Notes under the pieces: generated by a model
Database searches by the model: none
Seen by the model: the letters and a program-made list of their open reading frames with translations, nothing else
What the model was told of the DNA's origin: nothing
Shown: in pieces, positions 8,287 through 18,062 of the stretch
Layout: each line of letters starts with the position of its first letter
Position numbering within the stretch: the first letter of the stretch is position 1
Origin: CAVPTL01 sp963794415
GTDB lineage: Bacteria; Actinomycetota; Thermoleophilia; Gaiellales; JAICJC01
Length of the DNA: 64,000 bases
Direction of reading: 5' to 3'
NCBI GenBank assembly: GCA_963794415.1
Contig: CAWCDI010000002.1
Location: 124,001 to 188,000, forward strand
Made by a program: the position numbers and the translations under genes

Positions 8287-9771
8287 TTAGAGCTCGGTGT
8301 CGGCCAGCGAGGCACCGGCGACCAGCGCCGCCTCGCCATGCTCCACCGCGTGGGCATCCGCGAGCACCTCGCGCTCGCTGCGCCCCGCCCGGCGGGCCGT
8401 CGGGATGATGATGCTGGCGAGCGTCGCGAGGATCGCGGCGATCATCAGAAATGCGAAGCCGTCCTGGTACCCGGCGTTGGTGGGGATGCCGTCGGCACCC
8501 GCGCCGGACGTGACGATGGTGGCCATGATGGCGCCGCCGATCGCGCCGCCGATGGTCCGCACGTTGGCGTTGATGCCGGACGCGACACCGACCTCCGTGG
8601 GATCGACCGACTCGACGATGAGGTTGGACATCGAGGCAAACGCGAAGCCGAGCCCGATGCCAAGGACGCTCGAGGCCACGTAGATCTCCCACCGGTCGGT
8701 GTGGGCAAAGGCGAGGATCGCGAACGGGATCACGGTGATGAGCGAGCCGATGAGCAGCACCAGCTTCGACCCGATCCGCGCCGCCACGGGCGCGGAGATG
8801 AGCCCGAACGCGAACATCGTGATGGTCATCGGCAGGAGGAAGAGCCCCGACTCGGTGACGCTTGCGCCGAACCCGTAGCCGGCGCTGGGCGACGTCTGCA
8901 GGAACTCGGGCAGGAAGCCGATGGCCGAGTACATCGCGGCACCGAAGAGGAGCGCCACCAGGTTGGTTGTCCAGACCGCTTTCAGGCGCATCATGCGCAT
9001 GTCGATGAGCGGATGCGTGGTGTGCAGCTCGACCCACGCCCACGCGGCGGCGAGCACCACAGCGAGCAGCAGGAGGCCCAGCGTCTTCGTTGACGTCCAG
9101 CCCCAGATCTCGCCCTCGGAGACGGCGACGAGCAGGGCGATGAGCCAGCCGGAGAGGAGGATCGCGGGCAGGTACGGGATGCGGCCGGGGATGCGCGACT
9201 TCGACTCGGGCACGACGAGGAGCGCGGCAACCGCGGCGATGGTCACGACCACGGCGGGGATCCAGAACAGGAAGTGCCAGCTGACGACGCCCACGATGGG
9301 GCCTGCCAGCACGATGCCGGCAGCGCCGCCCACGGCGAGCATGGCAGCCACCACGGCGATGCTGGAGGCCACCTTCTCGCGCGGCGCCTCGTCGCGGATG
9401 ATGCCGAACGCCAGCGGCAGCGTCGCGCCGCCGATGCCCTGCAGCACGCGCGCGACGATCATGAGCGCGATCGACGTGGAGAGGGCGCCCAGCACCGAGC
9501 CGGCCGCGACCACGAAGAGCGTGGCGACCAGGATCTTCTTCTTGCCGAACATGTCGCCGGCGCGGCCCAGGATGGGCGTCGCGACCGAGGCGGCCAGCAG
9601 GTAGGCGGTGAGCACCCACGTCACGGTGTCCTGCGAGGTGTGCAGCGCGTGCTGGATGGTGGGCAGCATCGGCAGCACCATCGACTGGGCCACCGAGTAG
9701 GCCGTGACGGCGACCAGGACGACGGCAAATGTCCAGCTGTAGTGTGTGCGGGTGTCGTGCGCTTCCTGCAT
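8287..9771 (-). CDS. DHA2-family MFS drug exporter
   Basis: A 494-residue major facilitator with about 14 hydrophobic segments, as in DHA2 drug:proton antiporters. The loop after helix 2 carries LGRAGDMFGKKK, the family motif A (GxLaDrxGrkk), and helix 5 contains the antiporter-type GPIVGVVSW segment. It should export hydrophobic compounds at the expense of the proton gradient. It is transcribed away from the ABC exporter pair at 9853, with an 81-base divergent gap. No clear ribosome binding site precedes the ATG at 9771. Confidence 0.85.
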   Translation of the reverse strand: MQEAHDTRTHYSWTFAVVLVAVTAYSVAQSMVLPMLPTIQHALHTSQDTVTWVLTAYLLAASVATPILGRAGDMFGKKKILVATLFVVAAGSVLGALSTSIALMIVARVLQGIGGATLPLAFGIIRDEAPREKVASSIAVVAAMLAVGGAAGIVLAGPIVGVVSWHFLFWIPAVVVTIAAVAALLVVPESKSRIPGRIPYLPAILLSGWLIALLVAVSEGEIWGWTSTKTLGLLLLAVVLAAAWAWVELHTTHPLIDMRMMRLKAVWTTNLVALLFGAAMYSAIGFLPEFLQTSPSAGYGFGASVTESGLFLLPMTITMFAFGLISAPVAARIGSKLVLLIGSLITVIPFAILAFAHTDRWEIYVASSVLGIGLGFAFASMSNLIVESVDPTEVGVASGINANVRTIGGAIGGAIMATIVTSGAGADGIPTNAGYQDGFAFLMIAAILATLASIIIPTARRAGRSEREVLADAHAVEHGEAALVAGASLADTEL

Positions 9772-9852
9772 GGAGGCGGCAGAGTAGCAGAAGCGGAGTT
9801 ACCCTCCGGTTACTACCGGATCTCGCCTGCCTCCGCTGGATATGATCGTCAC

Positions 9853-11721
9853 GTGGAGGCTGACGAGGACGGGTGGCTCGACCGTCGCCGTAAGGTGCTC
9901 GCCGCCCGCTGGGAGCTGGTGCGCATGCTGCGCGTCGCCTCGCCCTGGCTGGTGGCCGCCGCGGTGCTGGTCGCGCTCATCGCGGGCCTCCTGCCGATCG
10001 GGCTGATCCTGGCCGGCGGGCTGCTCACCGAGCGCATCTACGCGGTGTCGCAGGCATCGGGCGATCCCGGCTTCCGGCCCGTGTACGACGCGTTTGCCCT
10101 GGTGATGGGGCTCTTCCTGGTGACCGAGGTGATGGTGCCGATCCAGAACAGGCTGCGCTGGCTCATCACCAAGCGGGTGGACGGCGACGCGCGGCTCACC
10201 GTGATGCGCGGCGCCCTGCTCGGCACTGACATGACGCGCCTCCACGGCAAGGAGTACCTCGATGCGATGGCGCTCGCGCGCGGGCTGATCCGGTGGTCGG
10301 CCACGCCCGGCCAGGGCGCCGCGGGCATGATCGGCCTCAGCCGCGACTACCTCACCGTGCTCGCGGCCACGGTCGTGGCCGCGTGGTTTCAGCCGCTGAT
10401 CGCGATCATCGCGCTCGTGGTGGGGCTGCTCGTGCGGCTGCGCTGGCGCCGGATCACGTTCGGGCTCAACCGCGAGTGGTTCAAGGGCGCGCGCCACCGG
10501 CACGAGGCGTCGTACTTCACCGATCTCGGACTCGGCCGCCGAAGCGCCAACGAGCTGCGCCTGTTCGGGATCGGCGAGTGGTTCAGGCAGCGCATCGACG
10601 CCGCCGGCATGCGCGCCTGGGCACCCACCTGGGAGGCCCGGCGGTTCCAGATGGGCGTGAACTCGGCGATCCACATCGCGGCCACCGGGGCAGTGGCGCT
10701 GGGCGCGCTGGTGTGGGCCGCGCGGGCGTTCTCCGACGGCGACATCGGCATCGGCGGCCTGGTGATCTTCGTCCCGACGATGTTCACGACGCTCGCGGTG
10801 GGCCGGTACTTCGCCGACGACAGCGCGATCGAGTACGGCGTCGTCACGCTGCCGGCGATCCGCACGCTCGAGCGCCTGGCCGCGCAGACGGTGGTCGGCG
10901 AAACGGGCACGCAGGCGCCGCGGCGAGACCAGCCGCCGGGCATCGAGCTGCGCGGGGTCTCGTTCGCCTACCCCGGTGGGGCCACGGTGCTCGACGGCAT
11001 CGATCTCGCGATCCCCGCGGGCACGTCGGCGGCACTGATCGGGATGAACGGGGCGGGCAAGACCACGCTCGTGCGGCTCCTCTGCGGCCTCTACCCGCCC
11101 GACTCGGGCGCTGTCGAGATCGACGGGACCGACCTGCGCGAGATGGATCTGGACGAGTGGCACCGGCTGATCGCGCCGATGTTCCAGGAGTTCATGCGGC
11201 TGCCGGTGAGCGTCGCCGAGAACGTCGGGGTGGGCGCGATCGACCACATCGGCGACCGCCCCGCCGTGGAGCACGCGCTGGCCGAGGCCGGCGCGCGGCG
11301 GTTCTCCGAGCGGCTGCCCGACGGCTTCGACTCGCTGCTCGCCACGCGCCAGGCCGACGGCACCGACCTCTCGGGCGGCCAGTGGCAGCGCCTGGGCATC
11401 AGCCGGGCGCTCTTCGCGCTCGAGCACGGCGCCCGGTTCCTGATCCTCGACGAGCCCACCTCGAACCTCGACACGGCCTCCGAGGAGCACGTGATCACCA
11501 AGCTGCTGGACGAGACCGGAGGACGCGCGACGTCGCTCCTGGTGACCCACCGGCTCGCACTCGCGCGCCGCACCGATCACATCTTCGTGGTCGAGCACGG
11601 CCGGGTGGTGGAGCACGGCACCCACGACGAGCTGCTCGGGCTGGGCGGAAGCTACGCGGCGGCATTCCTCATGCAGGCCGCCCTCTACCCGCTGACGGAG
11701 GATCGTGAAGACGACGCCTGA
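9853..11721 (+). CDS. ABC exporter half-transporter (subunit 1)
   Basis: A 622-residue fused permease-ATPase. Residues ~25-330 form a six-helix exporter membrane domain and the rest the nucleotide-binding domain, with Walker A GMNGAGKTT (about 396-404), signature LSGGQWQ (about 506) and Walker B LILDEPTSNLD with the catalytic glutamate. I placed the start at GTG 9853 because the upstream sequence in this frame has no conserved character and overlaps the divergent exporter's promoter; no strong ribosome binding site is visible. It overlaps the next gene by 17 bases, so the two almost certainly form a heterodimer. The substrate is unknown. Confidence 0.82.
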   Translation: MEADEDGWLDRRRKVLAARWELVRMLRVASPWLVAAAVLVALIAGLLPIGLILAGGLLTERIYAVSQASGDPGFRPVYDAFALVMGLFLVTEVMVPIQNRLRWLITKRVDGDARLTVMRGALLGTDMTRLHGKEYLDAMALARGLIRWSATPGQGAAGMIGLSRDYLTVLAATVVAAWFQPLIAIIALVVGLLVRLRWRRITFGLNREWFKGARHRHEASYFTDLGLGRRSANELRLFGIGEWFRQRIDAAGMRAWAPTWEARRFQMGVNSAIHIAATGAVALGALVWAARAFSDGDIGIGGLVIFVPTMFTTLAVGRYFADDSAIEYGVVTLPAIRTLERLAAQTVVGETGTQAPRRDQPPGIELRGVSFAYPGGATVLDGIDLAIPAGTSAALIGMNGAGKTTLVRLLCGLYPPDSGAVEIDGTDLREMDLDEWHRLIAPMFQEFMRLPVSVAENVGVGAIDHIGDRPAVEHALAEAGARRFSERLPDGFDSLLATRQADGTDLSGGQWQRLGISRALFALEHGARFLILDEPTSNLDTASEEHVITKLLDETGGRATSLLVTHRLALARRTDHIFVVEHGRVVEHGTHDELLGLGGSYAAAFLMQAALYPLTEDREDDA

Positions 11722-13498
11722 CAGGCCGCCCGCGCGGGCGGGGATGCGGATGCTCTTTGCAAGCGCGCGGGCGACCGACCCCGGCGGCCTCTACACGAGC
11801 ATCGGCCTGAGCCTTGTGATGGCGCTGCTCGCGCCGCTCTATCCGCTGCTCTTCAAGGTGCTGATCGACGCCGCCGTGGATCACGAGACGACCACCATCA
11901 CGGTGGCCGCCGCGGCCATCGCGATCACCTCGGCCGTGTCGGCCGTGGCGGGGAGCTACTCGGCGATGTTCGGCTGGAACCTGTGGGAGCGGATGACCTT
12001 CACGCTGGACGAGCGGCTGGTGTCGGCCACCGCGCGGATCGGCCTGGTCGACCGGGTCGAGCGGCCCGACTACATGGAGCACCTGACGCTGGTGCGCACC
12101 GGCCGAGAGCACTTCCAGGAGTCGATGATGTCGCTCAACTTCGCCGGCATCCTCGCGATCCAGGTGCTGGTGACCGTGATCATCCTGGCCTCGGTCGCGC
12201 CTGTGCTGCTGCTGCTCCCCGTGTTCAGCATCGCGCCGATCTGGGCCAGCCGCTGGGCCGAGGCCCGCACGCAGCGAGCGCTCGAGGACTCGGCCGAGGA
12301 CACGCGCGCGGCCGACGGCTTCGCGCTGCTCTCGGTGGATGCGCCGTCGGCGGGCGAGCTGCGCGTGCTGCGGCTGCGCGACATGGTGATCGGCCGCCAC
12401 CAGGCAGCGTGGGAGCGGGCGATGGGCCGCCAGTGGAAGGCCGAGACGCAGGGCGCAGTGGTCTCGACGCTTGCGCTCATCTTCTTCACGCTGGGCTTCG
12501 GCGGCGCCCTCCTGCTGGTCACGGTGCAGGCGCTGCACGGCGACACGAGCATCGGCTCGGTGATCCTGGTGCTCACGGCCGGGCAGCAGCTGCACAACCA
12601 GATCGGCGGCGTGCTGGCGAGCTCGGGCGATCTCTTTCGGATCGTCGAGACCATGCGCCACTACGCGTGGATCGTGCGGTACGCCGACGAGCAGGAGGAG
12701 CGCGGGACGATCGCGCCGGGCGATCGCGTCACGAGCGGGATCGCGCTGGAGCACGTCTCGTTTCGCTACGCCGGCGCCGGCCGCGACGCCATCGACGACG
12801 TCTCGCTCACCCTCCCCGCGGGGGCGGTGGTCGCGATCGTGGGCGAGAACGGCGCAGGCAAGAGCACGCTGGTATCGCTCCTCTGCGGCCTCCACCGGCC
12901 CACGAACGGGCGGATCACGGTGGACGGCACGGATCTCGCCGAGCTCCACGCGCCGTCCTGGCGCGGGCGGCTCTCCGGCGCGTTTCAGGAGTTCGTGCGG
13001 TTCGAGGTGCTCGCGCGCGAGAGCATCGGCCTGGGCCGCATCGCGGACGTCGAGGACGCCGGCAAGGTGCGCGCCGCCCTCGGGCGGGCAGACGTGCTCG
13101 ACCTGGAGGCCGAGCTGCCCGAAGGCCTCGAGACGCCGTTCGGCCGGGCGTTCCTGGACGGGATCGACCTCTCGGGCGGGCAGTGGCAGAAGGTGGCGCT
13201 GGCCCGCTCGATGATGCGCGAGGAGCCGCTGGTGCTGGTGCTGGACGAGCCCACCTACTCGCTGGACGTCGAGTCCGAGCGACGCGTGTACGAGTGGTTC
13301 TCGCGCGTGGCCGCCGACGACGCGAGCGGCACCGTCACGGTGATCGTCTCGCACCGGTTCTCGTCGGTGCGCGCCGCCGACCTGGTGGCGGTGATGCACG
13401 AGGGCAGGCTCGCCCAGTGGGGCAGCCACGACGAGCTGGTATCGGTCGAGGGCCCGTACGCCGAGATGTACCGGACGCAGGCCGAGGGCTACCGCTGA
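11705..13498 (+). CDS. ABC exporter half-transporter (subunit 2)
   Basis: A 597-residue fused permease-ATPase and partner of the preceding gene. The membrane domain covers residues ~25-320. Walker A is GENGAGKST (about 379-387), the signature LSGGQWQK (about 489) and Walker B LVLDEPTYSLD. Both subunits keep the catalytic glutamate and full signatures, so there is no obvious degenerate site as in some heterodimers. The GTG start at 11705 lies 17 bases inside the upstream gene. It converges tail to tail with the diguanylate cyclase gene with a 4-base gap. Confidence 0.85.
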   Translation: MKTTPDRPPARAGMRMLFASARATDPGGLYTSIGLSLVMALLAPLYPLLFKVLIDAAVDHETTTITVAAAAIAITSAVSAVAGSYSAMFGWNLWERMTFTLDERLVSATARIGLVDRVERPDYMEHLTLVRTGREHFQESMMSLNFAGILAIQVLVTVIILASVAPVLLLLPVFSIAPIWASRWAEARTQRALEDSAEDTRAADGFALLSVDAPSAGELRVLRLRDMVIGRHQAAWERAMGRQWKAETQGAVVSTLALIFFTLGFGGALLLVTVQALHGDTSIGSVILVLTAGQQLHNQIGGVLASSGDLFRIVETMRHYAWIVRYADEQEERGTIAPGDRVTSGIALEHVSFRYAGAGRDAIDDVSLTLPAGAVVAIVGENGAGKSTLVSLLCGLHRPTNGRITVDGTDLAELHAPSWRGRLSGAFQEFVRFEVLARESIGLGRIADVEDAGKVRAALGRADVLDLEAELPEGLETPFGRAFLDGIDLSGGQWQKVALARSMMREEPLVLVLDEPTYSLDVESERRVYEWFSRVAADDASGTVTVIVSHRFSSVRAADLVAVMHEGRLAQWGSHDELVSVEGPYAEMYRTQAEGYR

Positions 13499-13502
13499 GC
13501 GG

Positions 13503-14510
13503 TCACTCGCTGAGCAGCGGCGCGTTCTCCCTGGCGGTCACCGTGCGGTCGCGGCCCGCCTCCTTCGCGCGATAGAGCGCCACGTCGGCCTGATGCAGCA
13601 GCTTCACGACGTCGGCCGGCGCCCGCTCTGCGGCGATCCCAGCGCTGGTGGTGACCGGCGGGTCGATGGTGGTCAGGTGGTTTCGCACCCGCTCGGCGAA
13701 GCCGTAGGCGTCCAGCAGATCGCAGTTGGTCAAAAGCACCACGAACTCCTCGCCGCCCATACGCGACAGCAGGTCGATGCCGCGGGCCTGCTCGCGCAGC
13801 ACCTGCCCGAACTGGGCCAGCACCTGGTCGCCCGCGTGGTGGCCGAACTCGTCGTTGATGCGCTTGAAGTAGTCGAGGTCGAACGACGCGATCGCGACCA
13901 TCGACTGCTCGCGGCGCGCGCGGGCAAACTCGATGGGCGCGCGCTCCTCGAAGCCCCTGCGGTTGAGCAGGCCCGTGAGCGCGTCCACCCGTGCCTCCTC
14001 CACCAGCGCATCGACCAGCTTCTGGTTGTGATCGGCCATGAGCCGCACCACGCACGCCATGATGGTGACCGTGACGACCACGTCGAGCCAGCGGTCGAAG
14101 TACCCCACTCCCGGCGGGAACGACCGCAGCACCACCGCATGCGCGACCGCCACCGTGGCCACCGTGCCGGCGGCGACCCGCCAGCCGAAGAACCACGCCG
14201 CCCACACCACGGGCCAGAGGTAGAGCACGGCGCCGTCGCCGGTGCCGCCGGTGGTCGCGACCGCATCTGCGATCAGCACCACGCCGAGCGGCGCCAGGAG
14301 CGCCAGCCACCGGCACTCCACGTGGCGGGAGCCGACGATCACCAGCGGGGAGAGGATCAGCGCGACGAGCGGCGGGATCATGGACGAGGACGGCCCGCCG
14401 GGCGTCAGGGTCTCGACCACCCCCAGGAACGCGGCGCCGGCGAGCATGGCCGCAGCGCTCCATGCAAGCAGCCTGTCACGAGCGATCTGTGCGTCACCAA
14501 GCGCGCTCAT
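13503..14510 (-). CDS. Membrane diguanylate cyclase (GGDEF domain)
   Basis: A 335-residue protein with five or six hydrophobic segments up to about residue 165, then a GGDEF domain that makes cyclic di-GMP from two GTP. The active-site signature is GGEEF, the metal-binding segment is FDLDYFKRINDEFGHHAGD, and an RxxD inhibitory site (RGID) sits exactly five residues before GGEEF, so product feedback inhibition is expected. The N-terminal membrane part resembles a MASE-like sensor without a recognisable ligand site. No EAL phosphodiesterase lies nearby. Divergent from the GFA gene at 14567. Confidence 0.88.
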   Translation of the reverse strand: MSALGDAQIARDRLLAWSAAAMLAGAAFLGVVETLTPGGPSSSMIPPLVALILSPLVIVGSRHVECRWLALLAPLGVVLIADAVATTGGTGDGAVLYLWPVVWAAWFFGWRVAAGTVATVAVAHAVVLRSFPPGVGYFDRWLDVVVTVTIMACVVRLMADHNQKLVDALVEEARVDALTGLLNRRGFEERAPIEFARARREQSMVAIASFDLDYFKRINDEFGHHAGDQVLAQFGQVLREQARGIDLLSRMGGEEFVVLLTNCDLLDAYGFAERVRNHLTTIDPPVTTSAGIAAERAPADVVKLLHQADVALYRAKEAGRDRTVTARENAPLLSE

Positions 14511-14566
14511 GCCCCCCTATCGGCAGCGCTGGCGCATCGGCTTAGCCGTGCTCTAAGGTTGATCCA

Positions 14567-14995
14567 ATGCCCGGACTGCCACTGACCGGCGGCTGCCTCT
14601 GCGGCCAGGTGCGCTACGAGATCTCGGCGCCGCTCGTGAGCGCCGTCTACTGCCACTGCACCCGCTGCCAGCACCGCAGCGGCACGGCTGCGGCGCCCAG
14701 CGCACGGGTGGCGCCGGGCGCGCTTCGCATCGTCGCGGGCGAGGAGCTGGTGCGCTGCTACCAGCCGCCCGACGGATTTCGCAAGTGCTTCTGCGCGAAC
14801 TGCGGCTCGGCGCTCTGGAGCAAGGATCCGCACGAGGAGTCAGACGTCGCCGTGCGCCTGGGGACGTTCGACGGCGACCCGGGGATCCGGCCCTCGGCGC
14901 GGCAGTGGGTCTCGGTCGCGGCGGTCTGGGAGCCGCTTCCCGACGACGGCCTGCCGACGTTTCCCGAGGGCCGTCCGCGACCCGGGAGCGCCTGA
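14567..14995 (+). CDS. GFA-family (CENP-V/GFA) zinc protein
   Basis: A 142-residue protein of the glutathione-dependent formaldehyde-activating enzyme family. It carries the characteristic cysteine sets GGCLCGQVRY (Cys10, Cys12), CHCTRCQ and CFCANCGS, which bind two zinc ions. Most family members have unknown small-molecule substrates and are not true formaldehyde enzymes; an actinobacterium without glutathione would need another thiol. It is a single gene between the divergent diguanylate cyclase and the CYTH-CHAD gene. Confidence 0.85.
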   Translation: MPGLPLTGGCLCGQVRYEISAPLVSAVYCHCTRCQHRSGTAAAPSARVAPGALRIVAGEELVRCYQPPDGFRKCFCANCGSALWSKDPHEESDVAVRLGTFDGDPGIRPSARQWVSVAAVWEPLPDDGLPTFPEGRPRPGSA

Positions 14996-15039
14996 GCGGC
15001 AGCCGTTTACCCGGTGCGCCACGTGGGTAGCGCCTGGGG

Positions 15040-16389
15040 ATGAAAACCACCCTCGAACAGGAGATCAAGCTCCGCCCGGGCACGCGCTTTCGGGGCATCG
15101 ACCTGAAGGGCCGCGAGATCGCGCCCCGCTCGCTCTGGTCCACCTACTACGACACCGATGACCTGCGGCTCGCCGCCGGCCGGCTCACGCTGCGCCGTCG
15201 CGGCTCCGGCGCCGAGGCGGTCTGGCAGCTGAAGCTGGGCCACGGCCAGGACCGCACCGAGCTCGAGTGGCCGGCGCCCACCACCGACGTGCCCGACGAG
15301 GTGGCAAACCTCGTCCTCGCGCACACGCGCGCGCGGCTCCTGAGCCCGATCGCAACGCTCCATACCGAGCGCCGCGGGGTGGTCGTGCAGAAGGACGGGA
15401 CGGACATCGCCGAGGTGACCGAGGACCACGTCGATGTCGTCGATGAGAACCGGGTGGTTGCGTCGTTCGACGAGCTCGAGGTGGAGCTCGTCGGAGGTGA
15501 CGTGAAGGCGCTGCGAAAGCTCGAGCGCAAGCTGCGAAAGCGCGGCGCGGTGGATCCCGACGGCCGGCCGAAGCTGTTCCAGGCGATCGGCTTTGAGCCC
15601 AACCACCAGCGCGGCAACCCGCGCTCGGCGCGGGAGTGCCTCAAAGCCGACCTGCAGGAGCAGTACCAGGCGATCCTCGAGTACGACCCGGGCACGCGCC
15701 TGGGCACCGATACCGAGCAGCTGCACAAGCAGCGGGTGGCCGTACGGCGGATCCGGGCGACGCTGCGCGCCGGGCGGCCGCTGCTCGACCGCGCGTGGGC
15801 CGACAACCTGCGCGCGGCGCTCCGCCGCCTGGGCCAGGATCTGGGCAAGGTGCGCGACCTCGATGTGCAGATCGAGCGGTTCGAGGAGCTGGGCGGCGGG
15901 GAGATGGCCGAGCAGCTTCGCACGCGCCGCGCCGAGGCGCAGGCAGAGCTCGTGCGCGAGCTCTCCTCCGCCTGGTACATCAGCCTCCTGAACCGGCTCG
16001 AGCAGGCGGTGGAGCACCCCGCGTTCTCGGGTCGCGGCTCGCTGCGGGCACAGGTACGCAAGGAGCACCGGCGGGCCAGGCGCAAGGTGAAGCACCTGCC
16101 CGGCCACCCCTCCGATACGCAGCTGCACGACGTGCGAAAGGCCGTCAAGCGGGCGCGGTACTCGGCCGAGGTCGCCGCATCGTGTAGCCACAAGGGCCTC
16201 GACGACTACATCGATCGCGCAAAGGACGTGCAGGATCTGCTCGGCGAGCACCAGGACGCAGTGGTCTCGATCGAGCTCGTCCACCAGCTGGGAGGCCCCG
16301 CCGATCTGGTGGAGCAGAACGAGGCGCGGAAGCGCGCGGTACGAAAGGCGTTCCCCAAGCGGTGGAAGAAGCTCGACAGGGCTCGTTAG
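15040..16389 (+). CDS. CYTH-CHAD domain protein
   Basis: A 449-residue protein. The N-terminal CYTH domain starts with EQEIK (residues 6-10), the ExExK signature of the triphosphate tunnel metalloenzymes, and continues with the LTLRRRG strand that binds triphosphate. From about residue 215 a CHAD domain follows, a helical bundle with conserved histidines and arginines (TEQLHKQRVAVRRIRATLR; QLHDVRKAVKRARYSAE) that binds polyphosphate. The fusion is common in actinobacteria and is thought to act on inorganic polyphosphate or triphosphate. It stands alone, close to the MetE-like gene 10 bases downstream. Confidence 0.9.
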   Translation: MKTTLEQEIKLRPGTRFRGIDLKGREIAPRSLWSTYYDTDDLRLAAGRLTLRRRGSGAEAVWQLKLGHGQDRTELEWPAPTTDVPDEVANLVLAHTRARLLSPIATLHTERRGVVVQKDGTDIAEVTEDHVDVVDENRVVASFDELEVELVGGDVKALRKLERKLRKRGAVDPDGRPKLFQAIGFEPNHQRGNPRSARECLKADLQEQYQAILEYDPGTRLGTDTEQLHKQRVAVRRIRATLRAGRPLLDRAWADNLRAALRRLGQDLGKVRDLDVQIERFEELGGGEMAEQLRTRRAEAQAELVRELSSAWYISLLNRLEQAVEHPAFSGRGSLRAQVRKEHRRARRKVKHLPGHPSDTQLHDVRKAVKRARYSAEVAASCSHKGLDDYIDRAKDVQDLLGEHQDAVVSIELVHQLGGPADLVEQNEARKRAVRKAFPKRWKKLDRAR

Positions 16390-16399
16390 GATCTGCGGA

Positions 16400-17519
16400 A
16401 TGGCCGCACGCACCTCTCCGCCGTTTCGGGCCGATCACGTCGGCAGCCTGCTGCGCCCGCCACAGCTTCTGAAGGCGCGTGAGCAGGCCGCGGCCGGCGA
16501 CATCTCTGGCGACGAGCTGCGCGCGATCGAGGACGAGGCAATCCGCGAGGTCGTGGCGATGCAGCAGGACGCCGGCCTCCAGTCGGCCACCGACGGGGAG
16601 TTCCGCCGCGCCGCCTGGCACATGGACTTCATCTACCAGCTGGACGGGGTCAGCAAGGCGCCCGGCGACATGAAGGTGCACTTCCGAAACGAGGACGGCG
16701 AGATCGACTTCACGCCGGCGGCCATGCACATCGACGCGCCGGATCGGCGTGAGCGAGACGATCTTCGCCGACGCGTTCACGTTCCTGAAGGAGACCGTCA
16801 CGACGGCGACGCCCAAGCTCACGATCCCGTCGCCGAGCATGGTGCACTACCGCGGCGGGCGGGCTGCGATCGATCCCGCGGTGTACCCGGACATGGACGG
16901 GTTCTGGGCCGACCTCACCGCCGCCTACGCCGACGAGGTCAGCCGCCTGAGCGCGCTCGGCTGCACCTACCTACAGTTCGACGACACGAGCCTCGCCTAC
17001 CTGAACGATCCCGAGCAGCGCGCATACGTGGCGGGCATCGGCGGCGACCCCGACCGCCAGCACGTGGAGTACATCCGCCACATCAACGAGGCGCTCGCCG
17101 CGCGGCCCGAGGGGATGGCGGTCACCACGCACATGTGCCGCGGCAACTTCCGCTCGTCGTGGGCGGCCGAGGGCGACTACGAGTTCGTGGCAGAGGCGCT
17201 CTTCAACGAGCTCGCCGTGGACGGCTTCTTCCTGGAGTACGACGACGCCCGCTCGGGCGGGTTCGCGCCGCTGCGGTTCGTGCCGAAGGGCAAGATGGTG
17301 GTGCTCGGGCTCGTCACCACCAAGCGCGGTGAGCTCGAGCAGAAGGACGAGCTGAAGCGCCGGGTCGAGGAGGCCTCGCAGTTCGTGCCGCTCGAGCAGC
17401 TCTGCCTCTCGCCGCAGTGCGGGTTCTCCTCGACGGTGGAGGGAAACGTGCTGAGCTACGACGACGAGGTGGCAAAGCTGCGGCTGATCGTGGAGACGGC
17501 CGCCGAGATCTGGGGGTGA
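16400..17519 (+). CDS. MetE-like cobalamin-independent methyltransferase, frameshifted
   Basis: About 372 residues when corrected; resembles the C-terminal catalytic barrel of cobalamin-independent methionine synthase, as in stand-alone MetE-like methyltransferases. The start reads PFRADHVGSLLRP, a family hallmark; zinc ligands are expected in the His/Cys motifs THMCRG (central) and LSPQCGF (near the C-terminus). The frame changes at 16739-16740, where one extra C in CC splits the gene: upstream reading reaches HIDA, downstream resumes with RIGVSETIF. Both halves are well conserved across the break, which suggests a sequence error rather than decay. The TGA stop lies inside a 33-bp repeat. 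The methyl donor and acceptor are unknown. Confidence 0.75.
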
Positions 17520-17548
17520 ATCGCCGGTGCCTGGCACCGTCTATTCAC
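17516..17548. repeat. 33-bp palindromic repeat, copy A
   Basis: The element runs from GTGAAT at 17516 to TATTCAC ending at 17548, around the core GGTGCCTGGCACC. It lies between the convergent MetE-like gene and the gene at 17545 and supplies the TGA stop codon of both. See copies at 35872, 50578 and 55668. Confidence 0.8.
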
Positions 17549-17928
17549 GCAGCGAGGCCCGCCCGCTCGATGTCGCGCTCCCAGCGGCGGCACTCCCGCC
17601 ACCTGATGTAGCCCTCGCGCGGGGCGAAGTGCACCACGTGCACCGGCTGGGCCAGCGCATGGCGGACGAGCGCCTCCCTCGGCCGCGGCGCGAGCAGCGT
17701 GCGCACCACGACCTCGACGCCGAAGGCGGCCGCGAGCCGCACCGGCTCGGTGCAGGCGATCCAGCCGCTCTCGGCCAGCGGCGAGTCGCGGCGCGCGATC
17801 ATCGAGCGCGGCAGCACCACTCCCGAGACCGCGTTCACCACCAGCAGCCGGAACCCGCCGAACGCCGCATCCTCCACCGCGCGCACCGCGACCCGGCGGT
17901 CGAACGGCGCCTCTGCGGTGAGCAGCAT
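17545..17928 (-). CDS. Hypothetical protein, weakly USP-like
   Basis: About 127 residues from the ATG at 17928; GTG starts at 17994 or 18015 would lengthen it. The pattern MLLTAEAPFDRRVAV, a helix, then FRLLVVNAVSG resembles the strand-helix-strand opening of universal stress proteins, but no ATP-binding GxxGxxxx(S/T) motif is visible at the end, so the assignment is weak. The stop codon lies inside repeat copy A. It is the only gene on this strand in the segment. Function unknown. Confidence 0.5.
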   Translation of the reverse strand: MLLTAEAPFDRRVAVRAVEDAAFGGFRLLVVNAVSGVVLPRSMIARRDSPLAESGWIACTEPVRLAAAFGVEVVVRTLLAPRPREALVRHALAQPVHVVHFAPREGYIRWRECRRWERDIERAGLAA

Positions 17929-18062
17929 CACGGCCGATTCGCGCCCGCCGGCCCGATCGCTGCCGTGCGGCGTGGTTGTTTCCAGGAGACTCACACCCCG
18001 GGTAGTCGGCCGCACCGCGACCCACTACACTCGGCCACTCAGATCCACGAGAGGAGCACCCC

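Noticed and set aside
9274..9852. Upstream in-frame extension of the ABC exporter gene to 9274
   Set aside because: The extension is antisense to the drug exporter gene and is low-complexity; the exporter-type sequence begins after GTG 9853.
16400..17519. MetE-like gene as a true pseudogene
   Set aside because: There is only one +1 shift, no stop codons after correction, and conserved motifs continue on both sides. The same kind of shift occurs in five other places.
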